DNA of 5,267 bases from contig CADBNX010000274.1 in NCBI GenBank assembly GCA_902796115.1, positions 1 through 5,267 of the forward strand. The letters run 5' to 3'. Below, piece after piece: positions 1 to 5,267 of this stretch; the stretch's first letter is position 1; every line of letters begins with the position of its first letter. Source of the stretch: an uncultured Eubacteriales bacterium (lineage in GTDB: Bacteria; Bacillota; Clostridia; Christensenellales; Aristaeellaceae). Both the position numbers and the translations under genes were made by a program. The notes beneath the pieces were generated by a model. That model had not been told where the DNA came from and did no database searches. It saw nothing but the letters and a program-made list of their open reading frames with translations.

Positions 1-858
1 GGGTTTGCTTTCAGTGAGTCCCCACTCTCCGTAAGTCGCGGCGTCGTCCGCGGATCCGGGCCATTCCTGGTATACGAGCGTATACTCCGTGCCGTTCACC
101 AGGTCCCGCATGCCTGTTCCGGTCAGCTGCGCGACACAGATCGTCTTGCCGCCCTTCCGCCGGCACAGCTCCAGCACATCATCGGATACACCGTCCAGCC
201 AGCGCCTGTCTTCCGTAAGCAGCGCATAAAGATATCTGCCGTATCCCGTGATGCTCCAGTACTGGAGCCAGTGTTCTTTTTTCAGCTTTTCGGCGCGCTT
301 TTCACTTCCGCTCATCCATTCGGCCAGTGCGGAAATCACTCCGGCCGCCTCCGCGCCTGCCCTGGGGCGAAGCCACAGGGCGACAGGGCTTTCGTCCTTC
401 AGCCCGTCCGGGCCGATAGTCTCAAGCCTTCCGGCAAAAGGACATTCGACGAGTTCCACCTCTTCCGGCAGTCCGTAAATGTCGTGCGTTTCCGGATCGG
501 AATGAAGCGAAGCAGCCCCGGCTGCGGGTCCCGTTTCCGGCCCGGGATCACACGGTTTCGGCGGAACGGATTCCCGGGCTTCGGTCTGTTTCGCGCGCTG
601 CCGTACCGTAAGCCGTTCTGCGGATCCGGTCCGGTTTTCCTGTTTCGCGCCTTTCCCGCCTGCCGCCGATTTCAGCCTGCGGCCAAGCAGAAACAGGCCG
701 GCGCACACCGCCGGGAGCAGCAGGAAAAACGTCAGGCTTTCGGCAGGCGTATGCTCACCGCCGCGAAAAAAGGTCACCAGCCTGAATAACACCGCCGCGA
801 ACGCAATACCGCTCAGGGCCATTAACGCGGTCCCCGTTTCCCGCAGAAAGTGTTTCAT
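1..858 (-). CDS. Hypothetical membrane-anchored protein with two N-terminal helices (3' end missing)
   Basis: The reading frame is open from ATG at 858 down to the window edge, giving 286 residues with no stop, so the C-terminus is missing. I chose the second of two in-frame ATGs (864 and 858): GAGGAG at 871-866 lies 7 bases before 858 but only 1 base before 864. Residues about 9-31 and 42-59 are hydrophobic and look like two transmembrane helices, separated by a short charged loop (FRGGEHTPAE). Residues about 62-125 form a linker rich in Gly, Ala, Pro, Lys and Glu, probably disordered. From about 127 (DIYGLPEEVELVECPFAG) a folded-looking domain begins, rich in Trp and Tyr, with an HWLQYWSITGYGRYLYALL stretch at 196-214. 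I do not recognise this domain and assign no function. The gene follows the GNAT gene by 98 bases on the same strand. That it is a real gene rests on the ribosome site, the open frame and the coherent helix-linker-domain layout. Confidence 0.8.
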   Translation of the reverse strand, partial: MKHFLRETGTALMALSGIAFAAVLFRLVTFFRGGEHTPAESLTFFLLLPAVCAGLFLLGRRLKSAAGGKGAKQENRTGSAERLTVRQRAKQTEARESVPPKPCDPGPETGPAAGAASLHSDPETHDIYGLPEEVELVECPFAGRLETIGPDGLKDESPVALWLRPRAGAEAAGVISALAEWMSGSEKRAEKLKKEHWLQYWSITGYGRYLYALLTEDRRWLDGVSDDVLELCRRKGGKTICVAQLTGTGMRDLVNGTEYTLVYQEWPGSADDAATYGEWGLTESKP

Positions 859-865
859 ATCCATT

Positions 866-871
866 CTCCTC
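866..871 (-). promoter_or_regulatory. Ribosome binding site that decides the start of the membrane protein
   Basis: GAGGAG is read on the minus strand from 871 to 866. Its spacing of 7 bases favours the ATG at 858 over the ATG at 864, which would be only one base away. Confidence 0.7.
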
Positions 872-910
872 ATTTTTCAGGGTTCACACCCGTTCGTCTT
901 CTTCAGCTGT

Positions 911-955
911 CCGCGGCGGGAATCCGCGCCGGAAAGGGTTCCCCCGTCAAACGGG
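911..955 (-). other. Short intergenic stem-loops after the GNAT gene
   Basis: The 98 bases between the GNAT stop and the next start hold a perfect 5-bp stem with a 3-base loop (arms 943-947 and 951-955, CCCGT/ACGGG) directly after the stop codon. A second, GC-rich, imperfect hairpin lies at about 911-932. Neither is followed by a T-run on the minus strand, so they are not canonical intrinsic terminators. They might slow transcription or protect a 3' end, but this is inference. I saw no convincing -10/-35 pair in this gap. Confidence 0.35.
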
Positions 956-956
956 A

Positions 957-1424
957 TCAACGGTGTTTCTCCATTCTGAGAAGCTGTTCTTCATCCGGAA
1001 CGGTGACTCCGTTTTTGAAGGTATATCCCATTTTCAGGTAAAAGGGAGCGGCGGTAACGGACGCGGGGATCTCGACCCGCTTTGCCCGCAGGAAGTACGC
1101 GTCCCTCTCCAGTGTTTCCATGATCCTTCTGCCGATTCCCCGGCCCTGATGATCCGGATGCACGAAAACGGTAAACAGACTGCTTTCGTCCATTTTGCCC
1201 CAGTAGGGACCGATGGCGCCGCAGCCGATGACGCACGCGTCTTCCTCCGCCACATAAAAGTGCTGCCATCCTGCCAGCGCGAGAATGTCGTCCGGCTGCA
1301 GATGCCGGATGATATCCTCAAGGTATTCCTCCGAATAGTCTTTCCGGTTCGTCTTCCTGAGCGTCTCCGCGATCAGGCCGGATACAGCCCCGGCATCCTT
1401 TTCTTCAAATCGCCTGATTATCAT
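957..1424 (-). CDS. GNAT-family N-acetyltransferase
   Basis: This 155-residue protein has the length and motif order of a stand-alone GNAT acetyltransferase, which moves an acetyl group from acetyl-CoA to an amine on a small molecule or protein in the cytoplasm. The N-terminus MIIRRFEEKDAGAV is the usual first strand and helix. Residues 54-69 (QHFYVAEEDACVIGCG) match the central strands, and 83-99 (LFTVFVHPDHQGRGIGR) are motif A, with the acetyl-CoA pyrophosphate loop QGRGIG at 93-98. Residues 121-134 end in FYLKMGY, the usual motif B ending. The start has GGAG at 1436-1433, 8 bases upstream. It lies 24 bases after the DUF5655-like gene on the same strand and is probably cotranscribed with it. 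The acceptor substrate cannot be told from sequence; such genes are often annotated simply as GNAT. Confidence 0.93.
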   Translation of the reverse strand: MIIRRFEEKDAGAVSGLIAETLRKTNRKDYSEEYLEDIIRHLQPDDILALAGWQHFYVAEEDACVIGCGAIGPYWGKMDESSLFTVFVHPDHQGRGIGRRIMETLERDAYFLRAKRVEIPASVTAAPFYLKMGYTFKNGVTVPDEEQLLRMEKHR

Positions 1425-1448
1425 ACGATCATCTCCATACTCTTCGGC

Positions 1449-1844
1449 TCATCGCTTTCCGCTCGATACGGCAGCCGCTTCCCCGATCCATCCCATCAGC
1501 TCCTCATCCGCGTCTTCCGCTGATCCGATCCATACATGGTGCGTCCAGCGGTTGGGGTATGGCTCCGCGGCCGCGGCGACGCGCCGGGAGGCAAGCCTGC
1601 GCCGCAGGCCGAACGTCACGGTCAGGAAAGGATCGGGACGTTCCCCGGCCTTCCCGACCGGCGCGAATGACGCCGCCGCAAACATGTGCTTTGTGAAGAA
1701 TGAGATCTGCGTCTTTCCGACCTCGATACGGGCATCCGGAACCGCGGTCAGAATGCGCTCCCGCAGCACCGCGTACAGCGGCAGTGCCCGGGGATGGGTA
1801 TTGAAAAACAGGATTTCATCCGATGTCATCATAGAAGCCTGCAT
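1449..1844 (-). CDS. DUF5655-like protein of unknown function
   Basis: A 131-residue soluble protein with no signal peptide or membrane segment. It resembles the DUF5655 family as I remember it: an N-terminal helix with FFNTHPRALPLYAVLRERI (13-31), then IEVGKTQISFFTKHMFAAASF (40-60), where the conserved part is a Lys-Thr followed by an aromatic-rich strand, and near the end RWTHHVWIGSAEDADEELMGWI (99-120). The WTHH followed by an acidic helix is the most telling feature. No enzymatic role is established to my knowledge. The ATG at 1844 is only 2 bases after the MFS stop, and its ribosome site AGGGG (1855-1851, spacing 6) lies inside the last MFS codons, so translation is probably coupled. A later start at 1832 or 1829 (MMTSDE) is possible but has a weaker upstream site. 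Family assignment is from memory of the motif pattern, not a profile search. Confidence 0.82.
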   Translation of the reverse strand: MQASMMTSDEILFFNTHPRALPLYAVLRERILTAVPDARIEVGKTQISFFTKHMFAAASFAPVGKAGERPDPFLTVTFGLRRRLASRRVAAAAEPYPNRWTHHVWIGSAEDADEELMGWIGEAAAVSSGKR

Positions 1845-1846
1845 GT

Positions 1847-3037
1847 TTATCCCCTGTCTTTGACCGTCCTTCTCAGGATCAGCAGACCCGCGGCCAGCAG
1901 GGCCGGAAAGACCGCGGCGGCCAGCAGGCCGATCTTCAGATCGCCGCCCGCGGCGCCGGAAACGCCGCCGACGAGCGCCGGGCCCGCGGATGCGCCCAGG
2001 TCACCGCCGAGCGCCATCAGCGCAAACATGGCCGTGCCGCCCCTCGGGCACTTCTGCGCGGAAATGCTCAGCGTGCCGGGCCACATGATCCCCACGGATA
2101 TGCCGCACAGCGCGCAGCCCGCAAGGCCCAGGGCCGGGGATGCCGCGAGCGACGCCAGCAGATAGCAGCAGAAACACATCAGACCGCAGCACAGCATGAC
2201 CCCCGGCAGATCAAGCTTTTCGCTCTTCGCGCCGTAAAAGACGCGGGAAACGCCCATCAGCGCGGCAAAGAGGCAGGGGCCCGCCAGATCGCCGACGGTC
2301 TTGCTCACGCCGAGCGCCGATTCGGTGAAAGCGGAGGCCCACTGCGACATGGTGGCCTCCGACGCACCGGAGGCGATCATCAGCAGCGCCATCAGCCAGA
2401 AGACCGGCGTGCGGAACAGCTGCCCGATGCTCATGCTCTTTCCGTCCTCCACCAGGCGCTCGATGGGGCACGAAACGAAATTGAAGGCATTGATAAAGGG
2501 CAGCACCGCCCAGAAAAGCGCCAGGATCCGCCAGTGTCCGACGCCGAAGAGCACAAAAAACAGCGTCGAACCGAGAATGACCCCCACGGCGCCCCAGCAG
2601 TAGAACGAGTGCAGCAGGCTCATCATGCCGCCCTTATTTTCAAACGGGCAGGCCTCCACAATGGGGCTGATCAGCACTTCGATCAGGCCGGAGCCGACGG
2701 CATAAAGAACGACGGCAAGCATGATCCCGGTCAGCGGAGACGGCATCAGATCCGGCAGGAAGGCAAGCGACAGGAGGCCGACGGCCGAGAGCAGCTGGCT
2801 CGCGGCCACGCATGTCCGGTATCCGATCCTGTCGGCGTATTTTGCCGCCGCCAGGTCCGTCAGCAGCTGGGTCAGATAAAACGCGAGCGGGATCAGGGCG
2901 ATCTGCTCCAGCGGCAAATCGTAGGTCCTGCGGAACGTCAGAAACAGAAGCGGCGCGAAATTGGCCGCGATCGCCTGCGTCACAAATCCGAGATAGCAGG
3001 CCAGCAGGGTCTTTTTATATTTGGATTTTGCAGCCAT
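1847..3037 (-). CDS. MFS transporter, fucose-permease (FucP)-like
   Basis: A 396-residue integral membrane protein with about twelve hydrophobic helices (roughly 10-34, 42-64, 76-95, 101-125, 139-165, 169-188, 208-224, 246-266, 277-298, 302-322, 335-357, 367-388) and a longer polar loop near 190-207, the usual 6+6 major facilitator layout. DRIGYR at 69-74, between helices 2 and 3, is the family's motif A region. The sequence (for example PIVEACPFENKGGMMSLLHS at 125-144) looks like the FucP-related group found in Clostridia, so a sugar or related solute moved by proton symport is likely; the substrate is unknown. The frame runs further upstream to an ATG at 3124, but that ATG overlaps the -10 hexamer (TATAATG), so it cannot be on the main transcript. 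The ATG at 3037 has AAGGA at 3049-3045, 7 bases away, and begins the normal MFS N-terminus. It heads the unit that continues into the DUF5655-like and GNAT genes. Confidence 0.92.
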   Translation of the reverse strand: MAAKSKYKKTLLACYLGFVTQAIAANFAPLLFLTFRRTYDLPLEQIALIPLAFYLTQLLTDLAAAKYADRIGYRTCVAASQLLSAVGLLSLAFLPDLMPSPLTGIMLAVVLYAVGSGLIEVLISPIVEACPFENKGGMMSLLHSFYCWGAVGVILGSTLFFVLFGVGHWRILALFWAVLPFINAFNFVSCPIERLVEDGKSMSIGQLFRTPVFWLMALLMIASGASEATMSQWASAFTESALGVSKTVGDLAGPCLFAALMGVSRVFYGAKSEKLDLPGVMLCCGLMCFCCYLLASLAASPALGLAGCALCGISVGIMWPGTLSISAQKCPRGGTAMFALMALGGDLGASAGPALVGGVSGAAGGDLKIGLLAAAVFPALLAAGLLILRRTVKDRG

Positions 3038-3070
3038 ACGGCCTTCCTTTCTGTTTGGGATCCCGGATTT

Positions 3071-3104
3071 CCGCGGGCGGTCCGCCTGCGGAGCCGCGCT
3101 CCGC
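3071..3104 (-). other. GC-rich leader with two overlapping, mutually exclusive hairpins
   Basis: The roughly 79-base leader of the MFS transcript can form a perfect 7-bp hairpin with a 3-base loop (arms 3104-3098 and 3094-3088, GCGGAGC/GCTCCGC). It can also form a second hairpin with a GAC loop (arms 3091-3083 and 3079-3071), which has one A/C mismatch in nine pairs. They share bases 3088-3091, so only one can form fully at a time. No T-run follows, and I match it to no known riboswitch. A regulatory role is inference; GC-rich DNA makes such stems by chance fairly often. Confidence 0.35.
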
Positions 3105-3122
3105 CGCCGCGCACGCGGGATC

Positions 3123-3152
3123 ATTATAGCACGCCGCCGGAAGGGGATTCAA
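3123..3152 (-). promoter_or_regulatory. Promoter of the MFS-DUF5655-GNAT unit
   Basis: On the minus strand a perfect TATAAT (3128-3123) is preceded by TGC (3131-3129), making an extended -10. A partial -35, TTGAAT (3152-3147; TTGA of TTGACA), lies 18 bases upstream. Transcription would begin near 3116, giving a leader of about 79 bases before the MFS start at 3037. This is the typical vegetative sigma factor pattern and one of the few AT-rich spots in a GC-rich interval. Confidence 0.75.
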
Positions 3153-3208
3153 CACCTGTTCCCATGCCGCGGCGGAAAAGAAAAGCCGGGTCCTTCATCC
3201 ATAGCCCA

Positions 3209-3227
3209 CTTTCCTGTTGACAGAAAG
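3209..3227. promoter_or_regulatory. Operator-like inverted repeat over the ldhA -35 element
   Basis: CTTTC-C-TGT (3209-3217) and ACAGAAAG (3220-3227) form an inverted repeat around a 2-base centre, with one extra C in the left arm. It covers the TTGACA -35 hexamer of the ldhA promoter, where a bound repressor would block RNA polymerase. A second symmetry exists further out: TTGAC at 3217-3221 and GTCAA at 3238-3242, 16 bases apart. I cannot match either to a named regulator; the Rex consensus (TTGTTAA/TTAACAA half-sites with a short gap) does not fit well. Confidence 0.35.
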
Positions 3228-3245
3228 CAAAAAATCCGTCAAGAT
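3217..3245 (+). promoter_or_regulatory. Probable ldhA promoter
   Basis: A perfect -35 TTGACA (3217-3222) is followed after 17 bases by CAAGAT (3240-3245), a weak -10 that keeps the important A at position 2 and T at position 6. Transcription would start near 3252, leaving a leader of about 24 bases that contains the ribosome site. A strong -35 with a poor -10 would suit an activated or repressible promoter. An alternative -10 is GATACA (3243-3248), but its 20-base spacing is too long. Confidence 0.5.
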
Positions 3246-3263
3246 ACAGGTGCAAGTGACGGA

Positions 3264-3269
3264 AGGAGG
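3264..3269 (+). promoter_or_regulatory. Strong ribosome binding site of ldhA
   Basis: AGGAGG lies 6 bases before the ATG at 3276, inside a purine-rich run (GGAAGGAGGGGGAAG). It fixes the start and rules out the in-frame extension back to 3021, which reads through the divergent promoter region and has no family resemblance. Confidence 0.85.
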
Positions 3270-3275
3270 GGGAAG

Positions 3276-4310
3276 ATGATCCGGATTGCTTTCTTTGACA
3301 CAAAGCCCTATGACAGGGCTTCCTTTGAACGCTGCTGCGGCGGGCGTGACATGCGGTTCCGGTTTCTTGAGACGAAGCTGAACGAGGATACCGCGGAACT
3401 GGCCAAAGGCTGCGACGCCGTCTGCGTGTTCGTCAACGACACCGTGAACGCCGCCGTGATTGGCAGGCTGTATGAAATGGGCGTTCGCCTGATCGCGCTG
3501 CGTTCCGCCGGGTACAACAATGTGGATGTAAAGGCCGCGTACGGCAAAATCCATGTGGTGCATGTCCCGGCTTATTCGCCCTATGCGGTCGCCGAGCACG
3601 CCGCCGCGCTGCTGCTCGCCTCCGTGCGGCGCATCCATAAGGCGTATAACCGCACGCGGGATTTCAATTTTTCCCTGACGGGCCTGACGGGATTCGATCT
3701 GCACGGAAAAACCGCGGGTGTGATCGGAACGGGCAAAATCGGCCGGATCTTCATCGATATCTGCCGGGGCTTCGGCATGAAGGTGATCGCTTACGACCGT
3801 TTTCCGGCGCCGGACAGCGGCATCGAATACATCGAACCGGATGAACTGTTTGCCCGCAGCGACGTGATCTCCCTGCACTGCCCGCTGAATGACGAAACGA
3901 GGCACATGATCGACGCGTCCGCCATCGGGAAAATGAAAAAGGGCGTCATCATCGTCAATACTTCCCGGGGAGGCCTCATCGACGCCGAAGCGCTGCTGGA
4001 CGGGATCAAATCCGGAAAGATCGGCGCGGCCTGCCTGGATGTGTACGAAGAGGAAGCGGATATTTTCTTCGAGGATCACTCCGGGCACATCATGAACGAC
4101 GACCTGCTTGCCCGGCTGATTTCCATGCCCAACGTGATCGTCACCTCGCATCAGGCGTTCCTGACGGAGGAAGCGCTGAACAATATTGCCGAAACGACGG
4201 CAGGCAATATCCGGTCGTTCTTTGAAGACGGCCGGTGCGTGAATGAGCTCTGCTACCGCTGCGGAAACATCGAGCGCTGCAGGAATGACCGGAAAGACAA
4301 ATGCTTTTGA
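3276..4310 (+). CDS. ldhA: D-lactate dehydrogenase (NAD-dependent, LdhA type) with a four-cysteine C-terminal tail
   Basis: This 344-residue cytoplasmic enzyme would reduce pyruvate to D-lactate with NADH, regenerating NAD+ in fermentation. It aligns by eye along its length with E. coli LdhA (329 residues): KPYDRASFE near the start, RSAGYNN (76-82), AYSPYAVAEHAA (99-110), RTRDFNFSLTGLTGFDLHGKT (126-146), the Rossmann loop GTGKIG (151-156) with the NAD-selecting acidic residue D174, and SDVISLHCPL (195-204). The catalytic residues of D-2-hydroxyacid dehydrogenases are all in place: Arg231 in NTSRGG, Glu260 in DVYEEE and His292 in SHQAF. The E. coli protein ends shortly after NEL; here NEL is at 323-325 and 19 further residues carry Cys326, Cys329, Cys335 and Cys343 (C-x2-C-x5-C-x7-C), which the core fold does not need. 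The gene stands alone on the plus strand, divergent from the MFS unit, with its own promoter. Other 2-hydroxyacids cannot be excluded, but the LdhA-type motifs favour pyruvate. Confidence 0.93.
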   Translation: MIRIAFFDTKPYDRASFERCCGGRDMRFRFLETKLNEDTAELAKGCDAVCVFVNDTVNAAVIGRLYEMGVRLIALRSAGYNNVDVKAAYGKIHVVHVPAYSPYAVAEHAAALLLASVRRIHKAYNRTRDFNFSLTGLTGFDLHGKTAGVIGTGKIGRIFIDICRGFGMKVIAYDRFPAPDSGIEYIEPDELFARSDVISLHCPLNDETRHMIDASAIGKMKKGVIIVNTSRGGLIDAEALLDGIKSGKIGAACLDVYEEEADIFFEDHSGHIMNDDLLARLISMPNVIVTSHQAFLTEEALNNIAETTAGNIRSFFEDGRCVNELCYRCGNIERCRNDRKDKCF

Positions 4311-4334
4311 GGAGGAGAACGCCGTCCCTTCCGC

Positions 4335-4360
4335 CGGCAGAAGTGCTGCCGCGGGGCAGC
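4335..4360. other. Convergent gap with alternative hairpins, possible weak bidirectional terminator
   Basis: The 51 bases between the ldhA stop and the GH94 stop (opposite strands) contain three matching arms: CGGCAG (4335-4340), GCTGCCG (4345-4351) and GGCAGC (4355-4360). The middle arm can pair with either neighbour, giving a 6-bp stem with a 5-base loop or a 6-bp stem with a 4-base loop. No T-run follows on either strand, so this is not a canonical intrinsic terminator, although its place between two converging genes suits a termination role. Confidence 0.3.
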
Positions 4361-4361
4361 G

Positions 4362-5267
4362 TCAGAAAGTGACCAGGACCTCTCCGCTTTTCAGGGGCAG
4401 TATGTCGCCCGCGAGACGTTCGCCGTCGAAGAAAACAGCCCTTTCGCCGGTGTGCCGGTATGTGATGCTGTAGCGGCAGCCCCTGAATTCCTTTTCCGCA
4501 AAAGCCTCCTCCCATCCCTCGGGCAGGCAGGGGCGTACGGAAAGTCCTTCCAGCTGCGGCTGCAGGCCGAACACGAACTGCGCCATGGCCTTCAGGAACC
4601 ACTGTCCCGACGCGGTGCGCCAGCTCTGGCCGGGTGTGCCGTAGCGGTAGCCGGTTTCCTTTCCCATGTAGCAGTTGCACAGGGTATAGGGTTCGGCCCT
4701 GCCGGCAACGACTTCATTGCGGAAGGGCACAATGCTGTCCACATCCTCACGCACGCGCGCGGCGTTGCCGAGCAGGGCATCAACAGCCAGCTTCCAGCAC
4801 ATCGCGTGCAGATACACGCCCCCGTTCTCCTGAACGCCCGGGGCTTTTTTCGCGATGCCGCCGATCCATACGTTCTTTTCCGTGTACGGCGGCCAGCTGA
4901 CGCGGGTCCCCAGCGCGTCCCAAAGCAGGCGGAAGCTGTTTTCGACCGCTCTTTTTTCCCGTCCCGCGCCGAGGCCTCCCGCCAGCACGGCCCAGAGCTG
5001 CGGGTTGAGGAACACACGTCCTTCCTCGCAGGAATCCGCGCCGATCCTCCTGCCGTCGTCGGAAATGGCGTAGATATAATAGCCGCCTTCTTCGTCCCAG
5101 CCGTACTCATTGATCAGTCCGCACATTTCATCCTCGCGGCTCCGGAGCAGGTCTGTTTCCGCCCCGTCCTTTCCCGCGGCCTCGGCCAGGGCGCGCAGCT
5201 GCCGGCAGGCGCGCACCCACGCGATGGACAGCCACACGCTCACGCCCTGCCCTTTGATGCCCACAAA
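4362..5267 (-). CDS. GH94 family glycoside phosphorylase, C-terminal part (5' end missing)
   Basis: The frame is open to the right edge, so the N-terminus is missing; 301 residues are visible of a family that is usually about 800. GH94 enzymes (cellobiose, cellodextrin, chitobiose phosphorylases and relatives) split a beta-glycoside with inorganic phosphate to give a sugar 1-phosphate and save ATP. In visible numbering, FVGIKGQGVSVWLSIAW (1-17) matches the GK/RGxSVWLA segment that in this family lies just after the catalytic Asp (DWND), which would therefore be a few residues beyond the window. QENGGVYLHAMCWKLAVDALL (146-166) is the barrel helix holding the conserved His, EPYTLCN is at 192-198, YGTPGQSWRTASG at 209-221 is the phosphate-site loop, and GLSVRPCLPEGW (241-252) leads into the C-terminal beta domain. 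The GTG at 5264 is an internal codon, not a start. No signal peptide can be judged. The substrate cannot be fixed. It converges with ldhA, 51 bases away. Confidence 0.9.
   Translation of the reverse strand, partial: FVGIKGQGVSVWLSIAWVRACRQLRALAEAAGKDGAETDLLRSREDEMCGLINEYGWDEEGGYYIYAISDDGRRIGADSCEEGRVFLNPQLWAVLAGGLGAGREKRAVENSFRLLWDALGTRVSWPPYTEKNVWIGGIAKKAPGVQENGGVYLHAMCWKLAVDALLGNAARVREDVDSIVPFRNEVVAGRAEPYTLCNCYMGKETGYRYGTPGQSWRTASGQWFLKAMAQFVFGLQPQLEGLSVRPCLPEGWEEAFAEKEFRGCRYSITYRHTGERAVFFDGERLAGDILPLKSGEVLVTF

Noticed and set aside
271..789. A 172-codon plus-strand open frame near the left edge
   Set aside because: The opposite strand holds a longer open frame with a good ribosome site, two helices and a coherent domain; this frame is Arg/Phe/Gly-rich shadow sequence.
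3038..3124. N-terminal extension of the MFS protein starting at the ATG at 3124
   Set aside because: That ATG overlaps the TATAAT box of the promoter, the 29 extra residues are Arg/Pro-rich and unlike an MFS N-terminus, and the ATG at 3037 has a good ribosome site.
2534..3220. A 228-codon plus-strand open frame opposite the MFS gene
   Set aside because: It reads against a clear 12-helix transporter, is rich in Arg, Gln and His in a shadow-like pattern, and runs through the divergent promoter region.
3212..3250. A Rex (NADH-sensing) operator upstream of ldhA
   Set aside because: TTGAC and GTCAA are inverted but 16 bases apart; Rex sites have TTGTTAA-like half-sites with a gap of only a few bases, so the match is too poor to claim.
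3195..4151. A 318-codon open frame on the strand opposite ldhA
   Set aside because: It is the antisense shadow of a high-GC coding gene; the composition is His/Asp/Arg-rich with no recognisable domain, while the plus-strand frame is a clear LdhA.
4308..4318. A Shine-Dalgarno-like GAGGAGGAG overlapping the ldhA stop, suggesting a downstream cotranscribed gene
   Set aside because: No ATG, GTG or TTG lies at a workable distance, and the following DNA is the 3' end of the converging GH94 gene.
5262..5264. GTG at 5264 as the start of the GH94 gene
   Set aside because: The frame continues to the window edge and the first visible residues match an internal segment of GH94, so the gene begins well outside the window.

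Overview
This window is GC-rich (roughly 60% by eye) and gene-dense, with strong GGAGG-type ribosome sites and compact same-strand gene clusters. The D-lactate dehydrogenase, the FucP-like major facilitator transporter, the GH94 phosphorylase and the GAGGAG/AAGGAGG sites together suggest a fermentative, carbohydrate-using Bacillota, probably a gut or rumen member of the Clostridia. That placement is inference; no rRNA or lineage marker is present. I see no mobile element, CRISPR array, tRNA or rRNA.

Layout: positions 1-3037 are read on the minus strand in the order MFS transporter (3037-1847), DUF5655-like protein (1844-1449), GNAT acetyltransferase (1424-957), then after 98 bases an unrecognised two-helix membrane protein (858 to beyond position 1). 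The first three have gaps of 2 and 24 bases and look like one transcription unit, driven by an extended -10 promoter at about 3152-3123. The fourth may be read through from it or have its own promoter, which I could not find. Positions 3038-3275 are a divergent control region: the MFS promoter points left and a consensus TTGACA promoter points right to ldhA (3276-4310, plus). After a 51-base convergent interval, the window ends in the C-terminal 301 residues of a GH94 glycoside phosphorylase on the minus strand (4362 to beyond 5267).

How the genes may work together: LdhA regenerates NAD+ by reducing pyruvate to D-lactate during fermentation. The GH94 enzyme would split a beta-linked disaccharide or oligosaccharide with phosphate to give a sugar 1-phosphate, and the MFS protein would import a sugar or related small molecule. 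All fit a sugar-fermenting lifestyle, but nothing shows that they form one pathway. The points most worth a second look are a 19-residue four-cysteine tail on LdhA, the architecture of the divergent control region, and the unrecognised membrane-anchored protein at the left edge. I found no clear case of a wholly new multi-gene system.
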